Made by a program: the position numbers and the translations under genes. Shown here piece after piece: positions 57,692 to 64,000 of a stretch of DNA of 64,000 bases. The DNA is taken from positions 124,001-188,000 of the forward strand of contig CAWCMS010000007.1 of NCBI GenBank assembly GCA_963796675.1, given 5' to 3'. Source of the DNA: CAWCDJ01 sp963796675 (GTDB taxonomy: Bacteria > Acidobacteriota > Terriglobia > Bryobacterales > Bryobacteraceae). The first letter of the stretch is position 1; the number at the start of each line of letters is the position of its first letter. The notes under the pieces are model-generated. The model ran no database searches. It was not told the origin of the DNA and worked only from the letters and a program-made list of their open reading frames with translations.

Positions 57692-60265
57692 ATGCAAACC
57701 ACGCTGGATGATCCCCTGATTGTCCTCGATACGATCCCCGAGGCTTACATCCGGCTTGATCGGGATCTCCACGTCACGTTCCTCAATCAGGCGGCACAAA
57801 GATTTTTCGGCAAAAGCTCCGTGGAGATGGTGGGTCAACCGCTGACCAACTCTTTTCCGGACGCGGTGGGAAAGGTTCTCCGTCAGGGGCTGCTCCCTGC
57901 CTTGGCCTGCCGCTCGACGGCGACCTTCAATCTGTTCGACGAAAGCCGGCACACTTGCTTTTGCATTCTGGCTACCCCGGACCCATGCGGAGGCCTGGTC
58001 ATTCGCCTCACCGACGGCGATGTCGCGCAACTCCACGAGATTCCCGGTAACCTGGCCGCGTTCGTTTTCCAATCCTATGTGCACGATGACGGCCGGTGGG
58101 GCCTGAGCTATGTTCACGGCCGCTGTGCGGAGGTCTTCGGAATCGACCCGCAGCCGCTCGAGACCGCGTTCCGCCGATTTGCCGAACGCGTGGCGCCGGA
58201 GGATAGGGACCGCTTCTATTCGACAGTCAGTGAATCCGCCCGCACCGCCACGGATTGGGACTTCGAAGGCAAGTTCATCAAACCCGATGGGCGCGAGCGC
58301 TACTTCCACGGCATCGCGCGGCCACGCGGCCCCAGCAAAGTAACCCTCTTCGACGGCATCGTTCTCGACATCACCGAGCAGATGCGCGCCCAAGAGCAGC
58401 TTCGCGAAAGCGAGAAGCTCTATCGCCAACTCTTCGAGGTCGAGTCGGACGCGTTGGTCCTGGTGGATGGCGATTCGGGCCGCATCCTGGCGGCGAACGC
58501 CGCTGCCTCGGCACTCTATGGCCATAGCCGCGAAGAGTTCCTCTCGCTATTCAGCACCGACCTCTCGGCCGAGCCCGCGAAGACTCTTCAGGCCACCCGC
58601 TCCCGGCAGGCCTTCATTCCCCTGCGCTGGCATCGCAAGAAGGACGGCACCGTCTTCCCCGTCGAAATCTCCGGCCGTTACTTCCATCTCAAAGGCCGCG
58701 ACGTTTTCGTTTCGGCGATCCGCGATATCTCCGAGCGCCGCCTCATGCAGGAGGCGCTGGTCGAATCCGAACAGAAATTCTCCAAGGCATTTCACGCCAA
58801 CCCGACGGCCATCACCCTGGTGGACCTGCGTAACGAGCAATACCTCGAGGTCAACGATACCTTCGAGCAGTTCACCGGCTACACACGCCACGAGGTGGTA
58901 GGCCATCGCTGGGACGAGTTTTCGATCTGGACCGATCCGGAAGTGCGGGAGTCTGCGCTCGAAGAATTGCGCAACACCGGCCGCATCCGCAACCGGGAAT
59001 TCCGATTCCGCCGGAAGAACGGCGAGGTGGCCTCCGCGTTGATCTCGGCGGAGATGATCGAAATCGGCGGCAGGTCATGTGCGATTACCGCGAGCCTCGA
59101 TATCACGGACCGGGTCCGCCTGGAGAACGACCTCCGGCAGGCGCAGAAACTGGAAAGCGTTGGCCGGCTGGCCGGCGGCGTGGCACACGACTTCAACAAC
59201 CTGCTGACGGTGATCAACGGCTACTCCGAATTCCTGCTGGGAGCGATCAATCCGCAGGACCCGCTCTACTCCCCGGCGCGCGAGATCTACAAAGCCGGCG
59301 AGCGGGCCGCCGGCCTCACACGCCAGCTGCTGGCGTTCAGCCGCAAGCAGATCATCGAGCCGCAAACGCTCGACATCAACACCGTGGTCCAGGAAGCGGG
59401 AAACATGCTACAGCGCCTGATCGGCGAGGATATCGAACTGGTCACGTCGCTCGACGCTGCTTTGGGGCTGGTGCTGGCGGATCCGGACCAGGTCCATCAG
59501 GTGGTGGTCAACCTGGTGGTGAATGCGCGCGACGCCATGCCGGATGGCGGCACCCTCGAGATCGCCACGGCGAATGTCGATGTCGATGAACGGACCGCCG
59601 CGCTCCATCCGGACGCGGTGGCCGGGCGCTATGTGCAGTTGAAGGTAACCGACAGCGGCGTGGGGATCTCGGAAGATGTTCTGCCCAGCATCTTCGACCC
59701 GTTCTTCACCACCAGCGAACACGGCAAGGGTACCGGACTCGGCCTTGCCACGGTATACGGGATTGTCCGCCAAAGCGGCGGCTGGATCCAGGTTTCCACG
59801 ATGGTGGGACACGGCGCATCCTTTGCGATCCATCTTCCGCGCATCGAGGGCGCCGCCCCTGTTACCTCGGAACCACCCGCGTCGCATTCGGATCTGCAGG
59901 GCCGCGAGACGGTGCTGGTCGTGGAGGATCAGGAAGAGGTGCGCAACCTGACTATCGCGATCCTCAAGGCCTACGGCTACCGTGTGCTGGACGCCGCCAA
60001 CGGCACCGATGCGCTGGCGCTGATTGCGGATCATCCGGCCGATATCGATTTGCTGCTGACCGACGTAATCCTGCCCGGAATGAATGGCCGCGAACTGGCA
60101 AGTCGTGTGCAGGCCCTGAACCCGGTCGTGAAGGTACTCTTCACGTCGGGCTATACGGACGACGTGCTGGCGAGCCGCGGCGCACTGGAAGCGGACGTCG
60201 CCTACCTGCCGAAGCCGTTCACCGCCGAATCGCTGGCCGCCAAAGTCCGCGAGGTGCTGAGCTGA
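57692..60265 (+). CDS. Soluble hybrid histidine kinase with four PAS domains and a receiver
   Basis: An 857-residue cytoplasmic kinase with no TM segments. PAS-like domains lie at about 8-110 (IPEAYIRLDRDLHVTFLNQAA), 120-235 (YVHGRCAEVFGID), 238-350 (LFEVESDALVLVDGDSGRILAANAAA) and 358-475 (NDTFEQFTGYTRHEVVGHRW). HisKA has GRLAGGVAHDFNNLLTVING, the HATPase has VNLVVNARDAMPDGG and GTGLGLATVYGIV, and the receiver (about 735-855) has the phosphoacceptor in IDLLLTDVILPGMNG. It resembles the kinase at 11039-13453 in its kinase-receiver half, so the two are probably paralogues. It is single and immediately upstream of tRNA-Leu. Confidence 0.88.
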   Translation: MQTTLDDPLIVLDTIPEAYIRLDRDLHVTFLNQAAQRFFGKSSVEMVGQPLTNSFPDAVGKVLRQGLLPALACRSTATFNLFDESRHTCFCILATPDPCGGLVIRLTDGDVAQLHEIPGNLAAFVFQSYVHDDGRWGLSYVHGRCAEVFGIDPQPLETAFRRFAERVAPEDRDRFYSTVSESARTATDWDFEGKFIKPDGRERYFHGIARPRGPSKVTLFDGIVLDITEQMRAQEQLRESEKLYRQLFEVESDALVLVDGDSGRILAANAAASALYGHSREEFLSLFSTDLSAEPAKTLQATRSRQAFIPLRWHRKKDGTVFPVEISGRYFHLKGRDVFVSAIRDISERRLMQEALVESEQKFSKAFHANPTAITLVDLRNEQYLEVNDTFEQFTGYTRHEVVGHRWDEFSIWTDPEVRESALEELRNTGRIRNREFRFRRKNGEVASALISAEMIEIGGRSCAITASLDITDRVRLENDLRQAQKLESVGRLAGGVAHDFNNLLTVINGYSEFLLGAINPQDPLYSPAREIYKAGERAAGLTRQLLAFSRKQIIEPQTLDINTVVQEAGNMLQRLIGEDIELVTSLDAALGLVLADPDQVHQVVVNLVVNARDAMPDGGTLEIATANVDVDERTAALHPDAVAGRYVQLKVTDSGVGISEDVLPSIFDPFFTTSEHGKGTGLGLATVYGIVRQSGGWIQVSTMVGHGASFAIHLPRIEGAAPVTSEPPASHSDLQGRETVLVVEDQEEVRNLTIAILKAYGYRVLDAANGTDALALIADHPADIDLLLTDVILPGMNGRELASRVQALNPVVKVLFTSGYTDDVLASRGALEADVAYLPKPFTAESLAAKVREVLS

Positions 60266-60300
60266 GTGGGCCGCCGCACGCTATAATTCGGTGAGACTGT

Positions 60301-60387
60301 GCGGATGTGGCGAAATTGGCAGACGCGCTGGATTTAGGTTCCAGTTCCCGCGAGGGAGTGAAGGTTCAAGTCCTTTCATCCGCACCA
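60301..60387 (+). tRNA. tRNA-Leu (anticodon UAG)
   Basis: The acceptor arms GCGGATG (60301-60307) and CATCCGC (60377-60383) pair perfectly, followed by A and an encoded CCA (60385-60387). The D-arm contains GGCAGACGCGC. The anticodon stem CTGGA/TCCAG holds the loop TTTAGGT, giving anticodon TAG. A long variable arm (CCCGCGAGGGAG) marks a class II tRNA, and the T-loop is GGTTCAAGTCC. These features identify tRNA-Leu. The insertion sequence begins 33 bases further on. Confidence 0.95.
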
Positions 60388-60419
60388 ATAACTTACGGGG
60401 ATTTGGCGAAAAGTGAATG

Positions 60420-61707
60420 GGCTCTACGCCAATTCCGGGGCACCCCCAATCCCAGACCTTTCTAAGAACATAACACCTGCACTCGCTGACGGTAGTTTTC
60501 GAAGTTGCGGAACCCGTACGCCTGCCTGCTGATCGTTTCCATTTTGTTGTGAAACCCTTCGGTGATTCCGTTGGACCGCGTGAAGCGCCACATGCGCACG
60601 ATCTCCTCCGACCAGGAATGGAGCGTTTCGCCCAGGGCGACGAGTGGCAGCAGTCCGGATTGGCGCAATTCGACGACCGCGCGCAGAAACCGGGGAATCA
60701 GCTTTTGGCACTGCCGTTTACTTTTGTGTTTCTTCAGCAGCAGATAGCAGAGCCGCTGTTTGAAGCGGTAGATCACGTCAAGCGCCGGCCGCTCGGCCAG
60801 GTAGGCCATGAGCCGGAGTTTCTGTTCCGGTTTGAGGTTGTGGCGATGGCGCCGCATCAGCGAGAGCAATCCGCGGTTCTTGGCGCCCGCCGGATCGATC
60901 TCTCTCCAGCAAGCCAGGAAGTGATGATTGACCAGCCGGATCACGTGAAAACGGTCGGCCACGATGACCGCCTTGGGAAAATGCTTTCTGACGATCGAGC
61001 GATAGACCACAGCCAGGTCCATGCACACGATCCGCACCTGCTCTTTGCCCTCAAGCCGAAGGAAATAGGACTCCAGGGCCGCTTCGGAACGGCCGAGCAC
61101 GACATCGTAGATACGGTGATTCTTCAGGTCGCAGATGGTGGTGGCGAAGCCTTTGCGGCGGGTGAAGAAATGCTCGTCGATGCCCAGGACCTTGGGGCAT
61201 ACCGGCGCATGGTCCTGGCGGGCTCGTCGTTGCAGCCGGCGGAGGGAATAGCGCTGCACCGTCGCCGCTCCTATGCCCTTCTGTCTTCCCCAGCAACTTC
61301 GATTGATTCCATCCAGGTGCTGCTGAAAGACCATCTCCTGGAAGCTCTCGCTGGCTCGCTGGAACGGTTGGATACCTGGGGTCTGCTGGCGAAACGAGCG
61401 GCCGCAATCCAGACAGCGGCTCTTGCGCACTTCCAGGTCCAGGATCCCACGGCGGAAACCCCAGTCATCGTGCCGCACGGTTCTCCGGCACCAGCCCTTG
61501 TTTCGCAGACGCGATCCCCCGCACTGCGGGCACGACATCGGCCCCGTATACCGGGCCGATATCGTAATCGTGCCGCCGTTTCGAGTCTTCGCGGTAATCT
61601 CGTATTGGGCAGGCCCAAATCGATCTCAGAGTCGGACAAAACATTATCTCCCAAGATAGTTTTACCAATCTGGGATCATGGTCTGCCCCCGCAATTGATC
61701 AAGAGCC
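60420..61707. mobile_element. Complete ISL3-family insertion sequence with 8-bp target duplication
   Basis: The 1288-bp element starts GGCTCTACGCCAATTCCGGG and, read inward from the right end, GGCTCTTGATCAATTGCGGG. These imperfect terminal inverted repeats extend about 40 bases and share GGCTCT, CAATT, CGGGG and ATCCCAGA. Both ends are flanked by the same octamer AGTGAATG (60412-60419 and 61708-61715), a target-site duplication of the length known for ISL3 elements. The intact duplication points to a fairly recent insertion. It carries one transposase gene on the minus strand. It has landed just downstream of tRNA-Leu, separating the tRNA from the accessory genes on its right. Confidence 0.92.
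60462..61538 (-). CDS. ISL3 family transposase
   Basis: A 358-residue DDE transposase. The N-terminal zinc ribbon is CPQCGGSRLRNKGW with a second pair in SRCLDCGRSF. The catalytic core has VLGIDEHFFTRRKGFATTICDL, VRIVCMDLAVVYRSIVRKHFPKAVIVADRFHVIRLVNH (quoted in parts) and the late Glu in SNGITEGFHNKMETISRQAYGF. These are hallmarks of the ISL3 family (DDE in the GIDE, ADRFHV and ITEGFHN blocks). It is a little shorter than the usual 400 residues but shows no internal break. It ends 42 bases from the left terminus of the element. Confidence 0.92.
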   Translation of the reverse strand: MSCPQCGGSRLRNKGWCRRTVRHDDWGFRRGILDLEVRKSRCLDCGRSFRQQTPGIQPFQRASESFQEMVFQQHLDGINRSCWGRQKGIGAATVQRYSLRRLQRRARQDHAPVCPKVLGIDEHFFTRRKGFATTICDLKNHRIYDVVLGRSEAALESYFLRLEGKEQVRIVCMDLAVVYRSIVRKHFPKAVIVADRFHVIRLVNHHFLACWREIDPAGAKNRGLLSLMRRHRHNLKPEQKLRLMAYLAERPALDVIYRFKQRLCYLLLKKHKSKRQCQKLIPRFLRAVVELRQSGLLPLVALGETLHSWSEEIVRMWRFTRSNGITEGFHNKMETISRQAYGFRNFENYRQRVQVLCS

Positions 61708-61805
61708 AGTGAATGGGGCTAATGTGGGGCTTCACTTGACCCTCCGCAGCTTCGCCTGTCCGGCTTCAGTACGCGCGTCGATCCGTGAACTGTTGGCAGG
61801 GGGAG

Positions 61806-62498
61806 ATGATCCGAATCCGCCTGGGCGAGGAGCCGAAGAGGGCGAACCTACGAGGCAAGGTCGAGCCAATTACGTTCGACGAGGATGAAGGATTAGGCGA
61901 AGAGACCGCCTTCGTTTACGATCCGGAGTTGCAGATGGTGGCGTACCATGAGCACCGCGGCGGAGTGAGTCTGACGAACACCGCAAGATATTTCAAGGCG
62001 GTCGGAAAAGTGCGCTCGATCGATATCAAGCCGGTGCTTCGACCGGACGTGATTGAGCGGGTCGATCGGATGGGGACTGTCCGCGAGTTTATCGTCCATT
62101 TGGCCGGGATGCATGATGGACATCGGCTCCGGGGCTTCGGTAGGCCGGCGCTGTCATTGTTCGAAGCGAAAGATGCGTTTCAGGCCCCCAAGGCAAAGTT
62201 CCACATGAGCGTGGGCCGCGAGGGCTCGCTACAGCACGTGCGAGAGGCGATCGCGGAATTCATGCAGGCCGACGATGCGACAAAAGAGCAGGTAAAGAAA
62301 CTGGTCGTCATTGGAAGCGAGGCTGAGGGCGACGACCACCAGGAAGTCATCGATCTGATCCAAGACCGTCTCGTGGTCCCGATGGAAGTGGACTTGCGCG
62401 GTGGTAGGCTATCCGATACCAGGCGTCGCGGTGCGGTTTACGACGCATGGCTTGCGCAGCGGGACGGACTCAGGGCCGCTTATGGCCAAAGACAGTAA
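61806..62498 (+). CDS. Unrecognised 230-residue cytosolic protein, first gene of an overlapping pair
   Basis: I do not recognise this family with certainty. The ATG at 61806 lies behind a GGGGGAG; a GTG seven codons earlier is possible. The protein starts MIRIRLGEEPKRANLRG and has no signal peptide or TM. The N-terminal half is beta-rich (FDEDEGLGEETAFVYDPELQ, MVAYHEHRGGVSLTNTARYF), the middle contains VREFIVHLAGMHDG, and the C-terminal half is alpha/beta (SVGREGSLQHVREAIAEFMQ, VKKLVVIGSEAEGDDHQEVI). Its last 17 bases overlap the start of a small multi-TM protein gene, so the two are surely coexpressed. A soluble sensor beside a membrane effector is a common design in phage-defence modules; that is inference only. 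Confidence 0.7.
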   Translation: MIRIRLGEEPKRANLRGKVEPITFDEDEGLGEETAFVYDPELQMVAYHEHRGGVSLTNTARYFKAVGKVRSIDIKPVLRPDVIERVDRMGTVREFIVHLAGMHDGHRLRGFGRPALSLFEAKDAFQAPKAKFHMSVGREGSLQHVREAIAEFMQADDATKEQVKKLVVIGSEAEGDDHQEVIDLIQDRLVVPMEVDLRGGRLSDTRRRGAVYDAWLAQRDGLRAAYGQRQ

Positions 62499-62957
62499 AT
62501 TGACGCTATTTGTCGAACGGTATTGCGCTCTGATCGCCGCGACCGGCTCGGCCGCAGCTTGCTGGTGGCAGTGGGGACGTTTCCCTTTTCCAGCCAGTTG
62601 GAAGGAACTAGTGGGTGCTGTGTTCACTGCGTCGGCAACGAGCGCCGGGTTCCTATTCACAGCGGCGTCGATCCTCATTGCGATGGAGGCGCGACCGATC
62701 ATGAATGGGGCCGCGAGACAGGCGGATACGCCTTGTTTGTGGGATACCTGACTCGCGGCGTGTGGTGGTGTTTGCTCGCCGCCCTCACCACGCTCTTGAT
62801 GTTCCTGCCGGACTTCACGAAGGCCGCACAATGGCATCGGAGTCTCTTCTGTTTTTGGTGGGCATCATTAGCGGGAGCGAGTATCGCGGTCGTGCGGGTC
62901 CTGCTGATCTTTGGAGTAATCCTCCATCAGGCAGCGGCGGATGACTCGGATCGCTAG
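62482..62957 (+). CDS. Small four-TM membrane protein coupled to the upstream gene, one frameshift
   Basis: From ATG 62482, MAKDSKLTLFVERYCALIAA leads into TM1 (about 12-30) and TM2 (VGAVFTASATSAGFLFTAASILIAME). Near 62710-62725 the frame shifts by one base; in the next frame GGYALFVGYLTRGVWWCLLAALTTLLMFL (TM3) and a tryptophan-rich TM4 (FCFWWASLAGASIAVVRVLL, IFGVIL) follow, ending AAADDSDR at 62957. Without correction the first frame ends at 62751 after PCLWDT. The corrected length is about 158 residues. No family is recognised. Overlap with the preceding gene implies a stoichiometric pair, plausibly a soluble trigger with a pore-like membrane partner. Confidence 0.6.
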
Positions 62958-63006
62958 AGTTTAGGCCCAGGTGTCGACGCACCGGGCCGCTCATGTTCCG
63001 AGAAGT

Positions 63007-63851
63007 ATGTCCGACCAGCCGCTGAAAGAGGCGCGCGACTTCGAAGAGCGCCAATTCATAAAGCGCCTACACCGTCTGCTTGATGAGCAGAGGAGACGAG
63101 AGGCGACGATCAACGCCGACATGGCCCAGCGCGGCTACTCGAGCTCTGGAGCCAGGGGGAAGGCGATCCTTGCCAGCCGAGTCCAGACGACGCGAGAGAT
63201 AATCGATGGGGCGATCATGGCAGGAGAGACCTGGCTGTTCGTTTTCCGGCCCTCGGATCATCTTCAGAGCTGGATTCCCTGCGCATTAAGGTGGAGAAAT
63301 GGGTGGACGGCTTCGCGAAGCCCTGGGTCCCGCCGGGTGTCGACGAAGATCCAATCCTGCGCGCGCTGGCGCCACATAAGGCAGAGGAGGCCCACCGGCT
63401 GAAGGCACACTTGCAGTCCGAGATCGAACTCCTAAAGCTGGAGCTCGTGCTGAACTTGCGCAGAAAGCCCGACCCTGCTCCGGCGGTATCGGTGAACACA
63501 GGTGGTGGGCCGGCTATCGTTAACGTCGGCGAGATCCGGGGAGATGTGCAGCAGGTGGTCGGAACGCTCAACGCGGGCGGCCATGCGGAACTCGCGGGCC
63601 TGCTCGATCGGCTGGCGGCCGGGATCGAAGCTCTCTCCGAGTTGGGCGAAGGGCGCGCGGTCTATCTCGATCAGGTTCGGTTCATCGCGCAGCAGGCAGT
63701 CGAGCCCGAGGAGAAGCGTCAGGCCAGCGTGGTGCGGGCGGTTTTCGAATCGCTCCGTGGGCGCCTCCAGGACACAGCGAACCTCGCCCAGGTGCTCGCG
63801 CTCGCGGGGCCAGCCATCGCCCGGCACTTCGGGATTCACTGGCCCTTCTAA
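63007..63851 (+). CDS. Unrecognised helical protein with a short beta segment, one frameshift
   Basis: The first part (from ATG 63007) is MSDQPLKEARDFEERQFIKR followed by charged helices (LHRLLDEQRRREATINADMA, KAILASRVQTTREIIDGAIM). Near 63240-63260 the frame shifts; the continuation has SLRIKVEKWVDGFAKPW, EEAHRLKAHLQSEIELLKLEL, a distinctive VNTGGGPAIVNVGEIRGDVQ beta-like strip and a C-terminal helical bundle (HAELAGLLDRLAAGIEALSE, ...LALAGPAIARHFGIHWPF). The NTGGGPAIVNVG strip resembles repeats found in STAND/effector-associated proteins of accessory regions, but I cannot name the family. It is 49 bases downstream of the membrane protein gene and may be part of the same unit. Confidence 0.55.
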
Positions 63852-63893
63852 ATCCGCGCGGCGGCAAGGTCCCGACGCGGCCAGCGGAGTAGG

Positions 63894-63998
63894 CTATTGA
63901 CTCTGCTGCTTATAGAGCCTCTGGATTGTCTCGAGCGGTGGGAACCATGAGTTGCCCGGACAGAGGACGGATTTCGTTAGGTCGTCCAGGCCGGATAG
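63894..63998 (-). CDS. C-terminal end of an unidentified minus-strand gene, partial
   Basis: On the minus strand an open frame enters from the right edge and reads LSGLDDLTKSVLCPGNSWFP, then PLETIQRLYKQQSQ before a TAG at 63894-63896. The wording is protein-like and no competing frame is open across these 105 bases without stops nearby. It is too short to identify. Confidence 0.4.
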   Translation of the reverse strand, partial: LSGLDDLTKSVLCPGNSWFPPLETIQRLYKQQSQ

Positions 63999-64000
63999 AG

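Noticed and set aside
61806..62957. Assignment of the gene pair as a Kiwa (KwaA/KwaB) system
   Set aside because: The idea of a membrane protein with a soluble partner fits, but gene order is reversed and I see no motif that identifies a DUF4868 protein; naming it would be guesswork.
1..64000. CRISPR arrays
   Set aside because: No regularly spaced direct repeats of 23-40 bases with unique spacers were seen; no cas-like genes either.

Overview
The window is high-GC, gene-dense bacterial DNA that looks like a soil Acidobacteriota genome of the Bryobacterales/Solibacter type. The case rests on gene content: the tail of a protein with the Solibacter-type C-terminal domain (TIGR03437 type), two PadR + duplicated orphan permease (ADOP) modules, an acidobacterial-style secreted PQQ dehydrogenase with a diheme cytochrome, a DUF1800/DUF1501 pair, and many secreted DUF2264, DUF1080, DUF4159 and Gfo/Idh proteins. 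No gap between genes exceeds about 300 bases. This taxonomic call is inference from family content, not from a marker phylogeny.

Layout. 0-2.6 kb: end of a TIGR03437-type protein, then an aldo/keto reductase and an amidohydrolase, both riddled with one-base indels. 2.6-8 kb: secreted D-aminoacylase, a beta-hydroxyacid dehydrogenase, a secreted GH2 exo-glucosaminidase-like enzyme, an NTF2-like protein. 8-15.4 kb: PadR/ADOP module 1, a CHASE3-PAS hybrid kinase, MtaB, DinB. 15.4-22.7 kb: PQQ dehydrogenase/diheme cytochrome pair, VOC-methyltransferase-IMPase operon, S10 peptidase, DUF2264. 22.9-28.8 kb: tetrapyrrole cluster ccsA/hemX-like, hemA, hemC, fused cobA-hemD (the first three frameshifted as read), then comF-HNH. 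28.9-34 kb: small secreted protein, PadR/ADOP module 2, chemoreceptor and TonB-domain protein. 34-40.7 kb: NtrY/NtrX-like two-component pair, M48 protease, class V aminotransferase, ECF sigma factor with a tiny membrane partner. 40.8-49.6 kb: phenylalanine hydroxylase, pseudokinase-SPOR protein divergent from a bactofilin, EAL-HDOD protein, Gfo/Idh oxidoreductase, a membrane-anchored unknown coupled to a radical SAM-glycosyltransferase fusion. 49.6-60.3 kb: DUF4159, DUF1080, MsrA, SIMPL protein, a PadR-methyltransferase operon with a strong palindromic operator, DUF1800-DUF1501, and a four-PAS hybrid kinase. 60.3-64 kb: tRNA-Leu(UAG), a complete ISL3-type insertion sequence with 8-bp target duplication, and a string of unrecognised genes that looks like an integrated accessory segment.

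The most promising unexplained pieces are the overlapping cytosolic/membrane gene pair and its neighbour beside tRNA-Leu (61.8-63.9 kb), the pseudokinase-SPOR/bactofilin divergon, the ECF sigma partner ending in CxxCH, the radical SAM-GT2 fusion, and the three PadR operators, each of different sequence. Single-base indels recur in otherwise well-conserved coding frames (1-2.6, 23.6-25.7, 47.15, 52.9, 62.7 and 63.25 kb); consensus-sequence errors are the most economical explanation, so broken genes here should not be read as biology without checking reads.
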